Origin: Ctenosaura bakeri
Lineage: Eukaryota; Chordata; Lepidosauria; Squamata; Iguanidae
Length of the DNA stretch: 64,000 nucleotides
Direction: 5' to 3'
Assembly: GCA_948474755.1 (NCBI GenBank)
Contig: CAOLHI010000485.1
Span: forward strand, 402,001-466,000
Numbering within the stretch: the stretch's first letter is position 1; each line of letters opens with the position of its first letter. Shown here piece by piece: positions 1 through 12,000 of this stretch. The position numbers were made by a program, and so were the translations under genes. The notes under the pieces were generated by a model, which saw nothing but the letters and a program-made list of their open reading frames with translations, searched no databases and was not told the DNA's origin.

Positions 1-721
1 TACCAGGATCTGCTAACACAAAAGCTAGCAACTTTGTGGTATGGGGCTATATATTCAGCTAGCAACACCCCCATCCCCACCCCAAATCAGTTCAGTGAAG
101 AATTAAGCCATAAAAGAGAAAATGCAACATTGAGCAATTCCTACTTTCTTTGTCCAGCTCAAGTCTCTTCACTTTGTATTGTGACATGAAGAAGTAAAAA
201 GAATAGCAGCATTATGCCACCAATTGCACAAAGAATACATTTATGGGACATGCTTTCAAGGTTCAAAGCAGGTTGAATTAACAATTTTAAAGTATTGCAG
301 GCTTTCAAAAATTTATACCACAAATGAATTGTGAATTTTTCAAAACTTATTTTCACAGTTTCATTTTCGAAGTTTATTACATAGATCCCTATTTTACACT
401 AGCTGCTGGGCAAATGTTCCCTTTAAAATTCTTTAGAGCTTTTGCTGCATACCTTTCACATCATAGGAAATGTTCTCTTTCCCTGCAGCATGGCCCCACC
501 TGCTGTATGTTCCTCCCCAGGTTTCATCTTTGGGTAAAAGCTTGCTCTAGTTTCCATTGAAATCTCATAGAGTGTAGAGCAAGTTTGGGAACACTCCCTG
601 TGGAAGGATGTGGCCCATTTTAACCAGTTTCCTAGTCAGATTATATTTTCTACAGATGTCTATTAGTTTGTTTTTAATCTAAAAACCTTGGTGGGCATCT
701 GTGACAGATAAGGGTAAGGTG
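1..721. other. Unique AT-rich non-coding stretch
   Basis: I see no repeat boundary, conserved exon or RNA gene here. The short open frames lack splice signals and plausible codon content. It reads like intron or intergenic DNA. Confidence 0.5.
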
Positions 722-865
722 AAGCCAGCATGGCATAATTGTTTGAGCATTGGACTATGACCTCTGGAAACCAGGGTTCAATTCCTTGTTTGGTCATGGA
801 AAGCTACTCTTTATTAGGTTCGCACTAAGCCAGAAATGACTTGAAGGCACACAACAACAACAAAA
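722..865 (+). mobile_element. Sauria-type tRNA-derived SINE, internally deleted
   Basis: The copy opens with the tRNA-like head (AGCCAGCATGGCATAATTG, then GGGTTCAATTCC as B box) and ends with AAATGACTTGAAGGCACAC and an (ACA) tail. The central body between the 'CATGGAAAG' and 'GGTTCGC' segments, about 90-100 bp in other copies of the window, is missing. Family assignment rests on my knowledge of squamate SINEs plus comparison with the other copies here. Confidence 0.85.
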
Positions 866-1421
866 TAGGTTTTTTCTCCTGAAGTTTTATTATTTTAGTG
901 GGTTTATTGGTCAAGATTGACTTCCACTGACGGAGTAATAGAACCAAGCAGAACTGGGAGCAGGGTGGTCAATATCTCCCTATGGGAACCTACCTGTTTA
1001 CCCCTAAAACCAGCTATGCAGGATGGGGAAACTTCACTAGGAAGATTTGGAGAGGTGAAGAAAATTCCACTCAGGAAACACTCGATTTAATTTTTAAATA
1101 ACTTTAACCTGCAATACATTGTTATCTTTTCCCCCCTCACATTGGATCCTTTATGAATAGAAAATCGTCAGATGAAAGCAACAACCAACAAGAAAAGAAT
1201 ATGGCAGCTGTGACCTAGCCCATGTCAAACATGCATGTGCATTTAAAGAACAAACACAACATATGGAAGAGGCCTAAAAAGAACAGTTTCCCATGTGGAT
1301 CCCAGCAAAAATCTCAGAGGTAACAGCTTCAAAATTCAGCTTCCTGGGACTGGCGAAATATCTTTATGGGGATGTACAGAAAACAAGACAACCACCAGGA
1401 TACAAGACTCTCTCATTCTAA
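866..1421. other. Unique non-coding stretch
   Basis: No recognisable gene, RNA or repeat boundary. It ends at the target site of the next MITE. Confidence 0.4.
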
Positions 1422-1887
1422 GGCCATTTCCACACTTGGCAATGGAATCACCCTGGTCCAGTACTTACTGGACTTCTTGACTTGACGCGAGGGTCCAGGC
1501 TGCTCCGGAGCAGTGCGTGGCCGCCGCTCCATACTGCTCCGGGGACGAAAGTGGCGGCTTCCAGTTGGTGGAGGCTCTTCACCAACTGCTGAAGCTTGCC
1601 AGCCTAAAGCCCACCCCCGGCAGATCTGCAGACTTGCACTGGTGCGAGGCTGCAAATTTGCACTGGAGCGCAGGAATGGAGTGGCACGGAGTGGCGCGCT
1701 CCGTGCTTTTTAAAAACCTGAAGAAGCAGGTTTTTAAAAAGCACGCTGCACGACCACTTCGGGTCGTTCCGGAGCGGACTGAGGTGCGGAACTATGTAAA
1801 GTAGTCCGACCCAGTCCGTTCCCAAGTGCAGATATCCTCTCTGGAAGACGCTCTGCACCGGTTTTTTAAGCCCATGTGGAAATGGCC
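1422..1887 (+). mobile_element. Harbinger-like multi-hairpin MITE, copy 1
   Basis: It starts GGCCATTTCCACAC and ends GTGGAAATGGCC, a terminal inverted repeat. Flanking triplets are TAA on the left and AAA on the right, compatible with a decayed 3-bp target duplication. The interior is GC-rich and built of successive palindromes: a CCGGAGCAGT/ACTGCTCCGG pair and a hairpin GCTTTTTAAAAACCTG, six-base loop, then its exact complement (about 1708-1745). Three more copies occur in the window. It has no coding capacity; the short open frames inside are accidental. Related ends on the 7.8-kb Harbinger element suggest mobilisation by that type of transposase. Confidence 0.8.
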
Positions 1888-2329
1888 AAAGCTACCTTTA
1901 ATACTTGCTGTTTCAAAATCTTTTAACCTTGGAATTAACTTATCTATCATACGATATTAATGAATGAAAATAAGCAAAGGAAACTTCAGCATTGTCCATT
2001 TCCTTACTGTCCCCAAAAAGTAAGGTATTGAAATGGATGATACATAAGCGTATTTTCCAGTATATAATGGAAATCACATCCAAAAAAGCCAGTTTGCCAA
2101 ATGCTATAATTTCTGAATTTGGAACTGAACAGTATCTGAAATAGACACTAGACACAGACTTCAGTTTTCCCACTCTGTTTTCTTCAGCACCGCACCTATA
2201 ACATCGTACAGCTCAACACAAAAGCTTCCATTAGTCATAATACATGCACCTCCAAGGTGCAAAGACTGCCTATTCCAGTAGTAAACTCTTGCATTCTGTC
2301 CTGTCTATATTGCTTTAAATTCCAGGTAA
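1888..2329. other. Unique AT-rich non-coding stretch
   Basis: Nothing recognisable apart from short open frames of the size expected by chance. Confidence 0.4.
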
Positions 2330-2610
2330 TGACCTGATTGCGTCCAGAGGGGCTTGGGAGACAGAGGGTGTTCTATTCCCAGCTTTCTGTTGTCAGCCTC
2401 TTCCTACGACCTTTGGTAAGTAACTTAACCTGTTGTCCTCAGTATCCCCAGCAAAATGGGAGTCCTTAATGCTTATCTAGTGGGATAACAGTGCTTAATA
2501 CTTACCTAATGGGATAATAATGCTTACCTATCTACCTCATGAGTGTGTTGCACGGATTAATTAGTTTGTGTTTGTTAAGTGCTTTTGGGAAGGTAAGAAG
2601 CACACAACAG
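2330..2610 (+). mobile_element. MIR / CORE-SINE copy
   Basis: The order of landmarks matches the MIR family: CCAGCTTTCTG, a 'GGTAAGTAACTTAACCT' segment (MIR: GGCAAGTCACTTAACCT), 'CCTCAGTATCC..CAAAATGGGAG', then 'TACCTATCTACCTCATGAGTGTGTTGCACGGATTAA' and 'TGTTAAGTGCTTTTGG'. A piece of the core (AATGCTTAYCTAGTGGGATAA) is repeated about three times around 2468-2525, an internal duplication that normal MIR copies lack. This is an ancient amniote SINE, so the divergence is expected. Confidence 0.8.
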
Positions 2611-3041
2611 AAGGGTTAAGCATTATTACAGAAGAACTGCTCTCTGTCTGTCTGTCTACCTATCATTACCAATTGCTGGTTGTTTGAAGCTTAAAGATAC
2701 TTTTCATAGATATACTTTTCCCCCTTTTTTTGGCACTCCAAACAGCGAACATTAGAATGAGGAATATACATACAGTATTTACATTTACACATGGCCGTGT
2801 GACATACATGCATGCACACATAGCTCTCTTTCTGGTCTCAATATGGACTTGCTATTTTATTGTAATGCTGTATGTAGCATTTGGCATAGAGAGAAGTGAA
2901 ACTACATTTGAATTGGACATCCAATAATGAGTACATTTGAAAAGTGCAGGATATTCCCACCTCCTCTTGAGTTAATAGGACACAAAATTGACACACCTTA
3001 GGCTATAATTTTTTTCTTCTTCACTCAGATTCTGAATCAAA
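2611..3041. other. Unique non-coding stretch with a short TCTG repeat
   Basis: A small (TCTG)n run lies at about 2644-2658. No gene or other repeat is visible. Confidence 0.4.
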
Positions 3042-3482
3042 GGCCATTTCCGCACCGGGCGAGGGAATCGCCCCGTGCCACTACTTACTGGATCTTCTGG
3101 CTCCCTGGTCCGGTCCAGGCTGCTCCAGAGCACTGCGTGGCTATAGATCTGCACTGCTCCAGCATCCAAAATGGTGGCTTCCGGTTGGTCATGGGTTCCG
3201 ACCAACCGCTGAAGCTTCGCCAGCCTAAAGCCCGCCCTCTGCAGATCACAGGCTCGCATTGGTGCGAGCCTGCGAATCTGCACCAGAGAGTAGGCACGCA
3301 GTGGCACGCTCTGGGTTTTTGAAAGACTGGAAAAATCAGGTCTTTCAAAAGCACACTGGAGGACCACTTGGGGTCATTCCGGAATGGACTGAGGTGCGGA
3401 TCTAGAGTAAGTAGTCCGGACCCAGTCTGCTCCAAGGTGCAGATGCACTGCACCATTTTTATTACTCCATGTGGAAATGGTC
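3042..3482 (+). mobile_element. Harbinger-like multi-hairpin MITE, copy 2
   Basis: Same orientation and structure as the copy at 1422. Ends are GGCCATTTCCGCAC and GTGGAAATGGTC. Internal palindromes include CAGGCTCGCA/TGCGAGCCTG around 3250-3275, GGTTGGTC/GACCAACC around 3183-3207, and a stem GTTTTTGAAAGACT/GTCTTTCAAAAGC around 3314-3350. The flanks share AA only. No coding capacity. Confidence 0.8.
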
Positions 3483-4699
3483 AATGTCACCCACAAGGGG
3501 ATCTCTCACAATTAGTCCATTTCCCCCTTTTCTTTCAAATGTACTTTGTGAAACCTTTGGTTTTTATTTGACGGTAGACCGAAAGGGTTGCTCTTTAAAG
3601 CTGAAAAGCAAAATTTAGAGATGGTAGAATTTCTGCTCTCCCTCCCCTTTTTTGGAAGCATGGGCATTTAGATCTTTCAACCTCTGGCTACATAGAGAAT
3701 TCCAAGAAAATTCCTGAGATCTGTTAAAATCCAGAGCACACCTCTTAGTCTGGTGTGTTGTACATTGGCTTTTCCTGTTTGAAAAAGGGCTCTCTGCACT
3801 TATAAAAATTGGATCTGCACAAGAAATGTGATATATCTCTGGGCTAAATACCAGGATTTGGTTAGCTCTAAGAGCAGAACTTACATTTCAGGGGGAAACA
3901 CAGGAATAAAATATAGGATGTAAAGCTTAAAATAAATCCTAACCCCCAAGTCCTGCATTTAAGTATCATGTTATTCTGAAATCTAGTAGAGGACATTCCA
4001 CATAACCAAGAGTTTGTCAAGAAAAATGGCATCTGAGAGCAAAAGCAAACACACGTACACAACTGATCCATGACCAAATGCACTGACAGTCTCACAACTG
4101 CCCTAACAACCCAGGCATTTTAACAGGAAGCTAGCCAGGAAGTCAGGTGCTGTTCTCTGGAAAGAACATGTTCCAGATTCGTTGGCATTTGGCCCTTCAT
4201 CTGCTCTGCAAAGCTAGTGTTGGCCTATGGGAAGTAGATCCAAGTGGAGCCCCTGGAGAAAGGTAAAGGGATGAATGATTGACACTGTCAACAGTGGACT
4301 TTTCAAGTTAGCGTTGAAGTATGCTGAATGGAATGCAGAGTTATTACATATGCTTAGTTTGGCAGTTGTGCCTTTTAGGAGGTGGTGGTTCGTTTTCTCT
4401 TTGTAGAAGAAAAAAGGGGGAAGAATTAGGAGAATAATCTGTGTATACTTGGGAGCTTGTGTCTTTGCTCAACAGTTAGCTTTTCCACATTTCCCATGGC
4501 CAACTATATTACTACAGCAATTGAAGAAGCTGGCATCTAGCATTTAAGGGGATAAAAATAGAGAGGAGTAAACAAGACCAAGGTAGTCTATGAGGAAAAG
4601 AGAATGGTGGCCATTCAGCCACAGGACATTAGCCAAATATCAGAGCAGTATTCTGGAGGGGAAGGAGAACGAATCTTACTGCCAACATGCCTGTTGTTT
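3483..4699. other. Unique AT-rich non-coding stretch
   Basis: No recognisable gene, structured RNA or repeat boundary in about 1.2 kb. Confidence 0.4.
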
Positions 4700-5015
4700 G
4701 CTTAGGACACAGCTGTGCTAAGCAAACTGATACCATTTTAACCACCGTGACTGTGTCCTATGGGATCCCTGGATTTATAGTTTGGGGAAGGATTTAGAAT
4801 TCCAAGCAAAATAACTGTAGAGAACTCTCCTGAACTACAGTTTCCAAAGTACCCTGAGAAGAGGGACTGAAATTGGGATATGTTGGCAGTTATATTTCTG
4901 GGGAGTTGACCAGGACTGTCTTGCAGATAAGTACCTCACCAAACTACAAATCTCAGGATTCTGTAGGATGAAACCACAGCAGTTAAAGTGACATCAAGCT
5001 ACTGTAAGAGTGTAG
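4700..5015. mobile_element. Old hAT-like fold-back element
   Basis: The left arm carries CCATTTTAACCACCGTGACTG..GTCCTATGGGATCCCTGGATTTATAGTTTGG. The right arm carries the complement-type sequence CCAAACTACAAATCTCAGGATTCTGTAGGATGAAACCACAGCAGTTAAAGTG. The same arms recur at 12661, 21866 and 63176. The centre contains an extra half-arm (CTGAACTACAGTTTCCAAAG). Ends are too decayed to define a target duplication. Confidence 0.55.
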
Positions 5016-7339
5016 TGTCGATACACTTGTAGGTCAAGAGCCTATGTGGGTGTATAGCTCCACAAGCTCAATTCTACTTCCTCTTCCCACCTGGCAGCTG
5101 TCACTTACTGAAGGGGAAGGGGAAGGGAAACTATTGAAACTATGGCAAAGCAGCTGGTCTCAGCTCAGGCAGGGGGTGGAAGAAATGCTATCAAACAGAG
5201 TGCATCTACCTTTTTTCAGGAGCCCAGAGCAGTGGCTGTGTCTTCCTCAACTGAATTGCCTCCTCCCTCCACTTCCCTATGGCATCAAGCAGCAGCTATC
5301 GACCTCTGTGATCCCTCCAAAAAGGGATTTATGTGTGCACAAGCTGCACTTGTGCATGTGGAAGTCACTAACAAGATGCCAGCCTTAGCATTGTAGGAAG
5401 TCAGAGCAGAACACTGATGTACGTGCTCAGTGGTTTACTGCTGAAAATGCCCAGAGTATTTTGAGGACTCAGCCTCAGTGGCTCTCTTGAAGACATATGT
5501 GAAGGCCAGAAAGCCCACATAGTTAGTATGCAGTATGCTGTTTTTATTTTAGAGCCATAAAATTAGATGGCTTCCATCTTATTCAAAAAACTGTATGGTA
5601 TCCTGTTATTTCAACCAATTGGTGCTGTTTGATGTTCATATGGCTGAACTGTTTTTATAGGGCTACCTGGACCATAAGGGAGTGGTCCCATGACAAAACT
5701 AATACCCTCAGAACAGGGATGGAGTTCACCTGTATAGAAGCCCAGCTCTGGCCAGACTATTGTTCAATCTACTTTCTGTTTGTGGGCTAAGCAATCCAAC
5801 AACCACATCACAGCTTAAATTCTGCTTACCTTCACATCCTTGTATGTAGATTTGGTTACGTGAGCTAGGCCTAAGTTTAGGGGTCTGGTGAAAAGAGACA
5901 AAGTATGAACTTTGACATTTTGGAGGTTCCCTTATGCAGGCTTGGACTGGGAGGGAACTCCTTGACTCCTTGTGTTTCCTACTGGGTCCTTTAAGGTTGT
6001 CATAAGGAAGTATTAAATGTTAAGAGTTCCCTCATTAAACCTTCAGGAAGCTGTCTGCTTGTTAACCATTACCACACATTTGCCTTCTCTTTACAAAACT
6101 GCTGAGGTTAAATATTAAGCTCCTGCAGTGAAGGACACCTGTATTTGCTGGTCCCTTTATGTGACTATAGGAGGGGGAAAAAAAGGCTTTACAGCTGTCT
6201 AAATTAGCATAATTAAATCCACATCAATTAAAAAATAAAAGAGGGGGAAAAAGCCCTCAATCACCTCTTTCCCCTTCACATGCAGATAGTGGCATTTGTC
6301 TAAGGTGCTAAGGCACAAAGGGACTTTTCTAACAGCTGAAAATCTGCCTGAAAGGAAGAGCAATAGGATTTGTATATTGTCCCATGGTTCACCTTAAGAC
6401 TAGTGGAAGTGATTAGCGGTGGCTGTTCTGCCGAAAGGACTATGGGCCCCATTTTGCATTTCAATTATCCTGGAATACAGGACTGTGCATTGGAGGAGTC
6501 CATTTTACAAGGTGCCTCTGCCTCTATTGCTCTTTTATTCCTCTTCACCCCCATCCTATCCCAGTGATGTTGAGGTAGGAGGGGAGGCATAAACAAAGGC
6601 TCGCATTATGATTTGGGTGCTTTCACCGACCCCAAATCCCACTTCTTCTCCCTCCCCCCATGTGTTTTGTTTTGTTTTACATGGGGAAGCCCCAGTGACC
6701 TCGGGACAGCAACAAGGCTGCTCTGTGTGGAGCGAGCAAAAGAGAATTCCTCCAGATGAAAACTGACATGGGGTTCAGGGGTTAATTTCTGGAACAGGCA
6801 CATTTGCATACAAATGAAAAATGATGGAATTTCTCTTCTCCTAAATTTTCAATGTCATCAGCATCAAACAGCAGTCAGTGCTCCCTTGCTGTTTGAAGAA
6901 TATTCATTACTTCAGAAGAAGGGGCACCTTGTTTGGTATTAATCTCTCTGCAGGTCAATGACTTAATTTGCTAAACTTCATCTGAAGTGCCATTCACTTT
7001 CAGAGTTCTCCGTTATTCTTTGTTATTTTTCATAACATACTCTTAAGGCTCCCCACCTTTTTTTTAATATAAAGTATAACAGGATACACTTCTCCCACAA
7101 AATGGGGAGGTGGTGGGTGGAGAAGGGGGAGGAAATGATATTTCAAAACAGAATTTGTGTAATCAAATTTAGAAACTGTCCATCACCTTCTCAAATTAAT
7201 CACAGTACCAATCACACATCTAGTTAGGACACCTGTATCTGTCTATTCATAAAGAGTGCATCTGTATTTTATTTTAGTTATTATATGTATATTTCAGCTT
7301 TTACTGGGGGGGGGGATCAAGGAGGCATACATATGATTC
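5016..7339. other. Unique non-coding stretch with a candidate conserved block
   Basis: No convincing exon. About 6830-7060 is repeat-free, AT-rich and dense in TAAT, ATTCAT and ATTCTTTGTTATTT-like words that resemble homeodomain, POU and SOX sites. That makes it a possible conserved non-coding element, by inference only. The open frame at 5044-5388 has no supporting feature. Confidence 0.3.
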
Positions 7340-7490
7340 CTCCTTGCCACACTTATTTTTGCAATAATAGCCTTATGAGGTAAGATAGGCCCAAGGTCAC
7401 TCAGTGAGTTTCATGGCCAACTGGGAGTTTGAATTGAGGTCTTTCCAGACTTAATCTGAAATACTAACCACTACACCACAATGTGAGCCT
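7340..7490. repeat. Old interspersed repeat fragment, unclassified
   Basis: The order 'TTATGAGGTAAGATAGGC', 'CCCAAGGTCACTCAGTGAGTTTCATGG', 'GGGAGTTTGAATTGAGGTCT', 'CTAACCACTACACCACA' resembles a widespread squamate repeat with a tRNA-like segment in reverse orientation. I cannot name the family from sequence alone. Confidence 0.45.
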
Positions 7491-7838
7491 ATAAATTAAT
7501 ATAGATTATACATGTTTATTGTGGGCATTTAAGCATATAGGTGAGTATATAAGTATATGTAGGCATATATAGTTATACTGAAATGTGTTTGTTTACAGAG
7601 AAAATAAATATTTTCCCTTAAATACAGATGCCCAAAGGGACATCTATTGTCTTGGGCAAGAAAGTTACTGGTTGTATTTTTTTTTTAAGTTAACAACCAA
7701 AACAGGGATTAATCCCCTAAAGAGAGTCTCAATGTCCTTTTGAACTTCTTACTTTCCGTGGAAATTCTCACCTTTTGTTTTTTTAAAAAAATCTATGACT
7801 GGTGATGCACTTAGCAAACTTCAGGGTGTCACATCTTA
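7491..7838. other. Unique AT-rich non-coding stretch
   Basis: Nothing recognisable. It ends in the TTA that forms the left target duplication of the next element (7836-7838). Confidence 0.4.
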
Positions 7839-8294
7839 GGCCATTTCCACACAGGTTAAATAAAACAGTGCAGTGCGTCCTCCACAGAGGACGTCTGCAC
7901 CTTGGAGCAGACTGGGTCCAGACTAATTGGTGTAGATATGCACCTCACTCCACTCCGGAGCGACTCCAAGTGGTTCTCTAGCGTGTTTTTGAAAAACTCG
8001 ATTTTTCAGATTTTTCAAAAAGCCAGTGTGCGCCATTGCATGCCTGCTCTCCCATGCAGATTCGCAGGCTCACACCAGTGCGAGCCTGTGATCTGCGGAG
8101 GGCAGGCTTTAGGCTGGCGAGCTTCAGCGGTTGGTCAAGACCCACGACCAACCGGAAGCCATCTTTTTGGACGCTGGAGCAGTGCAGAGAGATGGCCATG
8201 CACTGCTCCGGAGCAGCCTGGACCGGACCGGGGAGTCAGAAGATCCAGTAAGTAGCAGCATGGGGCGATTCCCTCGCCCGGTGCGGAAATGGCC
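7839..8294 (-). mobile_element. Harbinger-like multi-hairpin MITE, copy 3, with TTA target duplication
   Basis: It starts GGCCATTTCCACAC and ends GTGCGGAAATGGCC, flanked on both sides by TTA (7836-7838, 8295-8297). TTA is the classic PIF/Harbinger target duplication, so this copy gives the best family assignment. It is inverted relative to copies 1 and 2 and keeps the same internal hairpins, for example TTTTTGAAAAACT/GATTTTTCAAAAAG around 7984-8022 and the CAGGCTCACACCAGTGCGAGCCTG palindrome around 8067-8090. It is non-coding. Confidence 0.88.
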
Positions 8295-8846
8295 TTAGTT
8301 TTCCATTTTCCTTTGAGTGTCTATAAAGGGCTGTGCACATCCCTGTAGGTTTCATCTTTCTCTCTGAATTCAAGTTGACTTCCTGGTTTTCAGAGGTTTT
8401 CAATATGAGACTGCTAGATTGAGGTCTCAAGTCATCCTCATTACCACCATCACATTGTTATTGTCATCCTCCTCCTCCTCCATAGCACTAGCAATTGTAG
8501 TTGTAGTGACGCTGTTGGGGGTAGCAGAAGCAGTAATATTGGCCAATTTATATTGCTTAGGATTTGCTGAAATTTTACAAATGCATACAATATAAACAAC
8601 AGACATGTTTTACCAAGGAGGAAATATAAATGTAAAAAAGAAGAGAGAAGAGAAGAGAAGAGAAGAGAAGAGAAGAGAAGAGAAGAGAAGAGAAGAGAAG
8701 AGAAGGAATGCTGTGTGAAGTGAGAAAGGAAAAAAAGAGTAGATGGCATATGAGAGGGAAGGAATAAGGCCGGAAAAGGGAGAGGAAATAGAGAGATTTA
8801 ATCTATGTACCACTGGCAAGAGTTCCAGATGTCATGACTTGACTAA
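8295..8846. other. Non-coding stretch with a pentanucleotide microsatellite
   Basis: The only structured part is the AGAAG array at 8646-8705. The serine/leucine-rich open frames across it on the minus strand are products of the array, not genes. Confidence 0.5.
8646..8705. repeat. (AGAAG)n microsatellite
   Basis: About twelve nearly perfect tandem copies of AGAAG, purine-only on the plus strand. Confidence 0.97.
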
Positions 8847-9048
8847 GGCCATTTCCGCACTACACTGTTACAATGCTGTTATACTATTTTCAACCTCCTG
8901 TGGAATCCTGGGGTTTGCAGTTTACTGAGGCCCAAGAGGTCTCTGGCTGAGAATTCTAAATGCCCCTCCCTAAACTGCAAATCCCAGGATTCTGCAAATT
9001 GTTGAAAGTGGAATAATAACACTATAGCAACGTAGGGGGGAAATGACC
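8847..9048. mobile_element. Harbinger-like fold-back MITE
   Basis: It starts GGCCATTTCCGCACTACACTG and ends GGGGAAATGACC. The two arms are inverted copies: GTTATACTATTTTCAACCTC and CCTGTGGAATCCTGGGGTTTGCAGTTT on the left, AACTGCAAATCCCAGGATTC and GTTGAAAGTGGAATAATAAC on the right. It belongs to the same family as 47099-47263 and 30958-31161. Target duplication is not clear. Confidence 0.7.
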
Positions 9049-12000
9049 TTTGACATAAACGAATCATTTGAAATATACATGCCACCTCCTACATCTCCAT
9101 AATGGATGGATAGCGAATCACATCATACCTAGTCAGCATTCTATGTGAGAATGATGACTGCATATTTATTAATGGACATTATTTCTTGTAGCTGGACTCT
9201 CTGGATTGGATCTAGAGCCAGACAGTAGAACCCCACTAACTCAATGATGAGGCAGGTAGAAGAGAAGAGAGGGAAACTATTTTCATTTGATTCCCCCAAA
9301 GTCTGCTGTTTCACTGAAGTTATGCTTTAAAAGGTTCGGTGGCTATCCAGAACAGTGTGTGAAGTAGTGCTGGGAGATGCAGAGTAAGACAGAATGAGCA
9401 AAAATGTACCACCATGCCGTTCTTCTCCAGCAGAGAGCCTCCACTCAATCATGGCCCCTTCAACCAATAGAAGGAGATCCATTCACAGAGGAGCAAGTCT
9501 GGATCCAACTCAGTAGCAGGAAAAGGAATTGGTGATGTGACTGTTTGCCATACTTGTGGTAATGTTGGAAGCAACATTGCAACCCCTCCTTGGTAACACT
9601 TCAATCTGTCTCCCATGAGCTGAAGAGGAAGTGACAGAGAGTGAAAGAGAAGAAACAGGGAAAATAAACTAAGCCAAAGGCATGCCCTTTTTAATAAAAC
9701 TGTCTTTGGGCAACAACAACAAAAAGGGAAAGTGGGAGTTAGATGAATTTTGGCTATAGATGGCTTCATCATGTTATTAGATTCATTCTACTTAAATGTT
9801 AAATCCCTAAACTCTGAAGTATGTCCTCTTTTGCTTTACAATACCTAATTTTCTGAAATGGAAAAGTATACCCCCTCAGCCCTCCTATAAGATTATGAAA
9901 TGGTGGTAGAAGTCTTGGTCCCCTGGGATTCATGTCATATATCTAATTACTGTTATCAAATGTACCAAGGACATTCAAAACCAGAAAGGATATCAAGTAC
10001 AAGAGTGAAATATGTATTTCATATTACACACTCTGTCCATCTACTTATGGCTGACAATCATCAAGGGCACAATCTACTGGGAAGATCTGTGAAGCTTACA
10101 CAGATTGTGTTCATGATACACCTGGAGAGAATCAGTGGTCTCAGCAGAGTTTGGCTGGCTGGCAAGTTATGGGACCTGAGATCCAAAAAAGTAACTTTTC
10201 CAAGTTCTGAATTTTCAGTTTTACTTTTCTGCCAGCTCCCTGCAGGAAAACTCCAAGGCAACAAATAGAATACTTCAAAGCAGAGATACACTGTTTAGAC
10301 AAGGAGCTTTGTGTTGATTAGAATCTGCTTTCACCTAACATCGTATAATAAATATCACAAGGACACAATTAGAAAATTTGGTACAATATTTAGCCCTAGT
10401 CCCTGTGTGCCAGAATTGTTTGACTACTGAGGAATTGGAGCTCGTTTGCATCCCAGTGCGTTCTGAAATGCAAACTTCAAAGAAAATGTTATATCTTCCA
10501 ACTCCAGCTCCTGAGTGTGTTGGAAGTACAATACAGAAAGGCTTAACGATCCCTGCTGAGGAAAGGGCAATTTGACACCAAAACTACTGTGAAAACTGCT
10601 ATTGCAACCCTGGTCGGCAAGCAAGCGCTTATTAGATAAATACAGCGAAGGTCTTGGAGCAAAATGTACCCAAGTCATTTGGAAAAATCCAAGTTGGACA
10701 ATGCCAAGTACGATGGGGTGGTTTTTAAAAATATAAGCACTTCTCCTTCACAGATTTTTTGCTTGTCTGCTTTCAATTTGAAAAAAAAAAAAATCGACAA
10801 AAAGTCTGATATGCAAAACTTCCTGAAGCCTGTATTTTAAGTTTCGAAACAGCTCTTGACAACTATATCTCAATTTTATCACAAACCATACAGCTTGTTT
10901 TGAATTGGTTATTACAAGTTTGCATCCTTTTGCCTGCATAGGAACAAGGCTCCAAGAATCAGCCAGCACCTTTGCAGCGACATTCAGACATGCCAGAGTT
11001 TCTGGACTTTCTTCAGAGGGTGCCCTGTCTAAAGTATTTTTCAGTCATTCAGTAGAGACATGATACTCCCTCCAGAAATGGCTGTGGTTGGCATGCCAGC
11101 CCAATCTGGGCCAATGCTGTTATGGAGTGCACATATTTTTTAGCATTGGGTTTCAGAAATGTTTAATTTGGGCTCGCCTATTTCTGTTCCAAACTGTAGC
11201 TTTTCTGTTGTGTTGCTAAATAACTCTCACCATAGTGTTACTAAATAACTTCCAGCCTTATGCGATTGTGCTTGTGACATGTTACACTGAGTGGCTGTCA
11301 AGATAAGGTACAGTAAACTCCAGATAATTCCAGTTAATTTGGCTCCACATGGCTTAGATAGGAGAAAGGAAATGGGAGGAGGGTTCCCCCTTTCCCCCTC
11401 CTCTCCCTGCATTTAGTTTTAGCATCTCAGTGGTATAGCACCAGAAAGGGAATTTCACTTGCAAAATCCTGTGAGCAACAACACTTAGGAGAATGTATGT
11501 ATACAATTGTTTAAGGAACACAGGGTTACTGACACAGATGCCAATTTGGTAGGGCATATGGAACGTTTACACTTGCCTTTTCATTCTTTCTTGCTACAGC
11601 TGGTGCTGATTTAGTATGTGAAATTTTACTAGCAGGAGTGCTAATCAAGACAGAGATTCTGTGAGGATTTAGTCATTTATGTAAAGGGGAAACTATGGGT
11701 ATCATTAAAAAGTAGGAGATTCTCTATGGGAGAAACATTATCATTATCAACCTCATTTTTAAACTAAAGAGGGAGAGAGAATGGCCTTGTAAGTGGCATC
11801 TGAGGAGTGGAAAACCTGAGTCTTCTCTCTTCTGATATTCAATAACTGTTCCAGCCACTGCAGCAGGTTCTTAGGTGAAGGGAGTCCTAGATGGGTTTTG
11901 ACTTTGGGATATTGAGGACAAAGACATGAACATACAAGTGTTTTGTGTGTGTGTGTATAAAAATGTCTCCAGAGAGACAACAAATCAGGTTTAGAGAAGT

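Noticed and set aside
8450..8819. Ser/Leu-rich minus-strand proteins
   Set aside because: Translation of the (AGAAG)n microsatellite.
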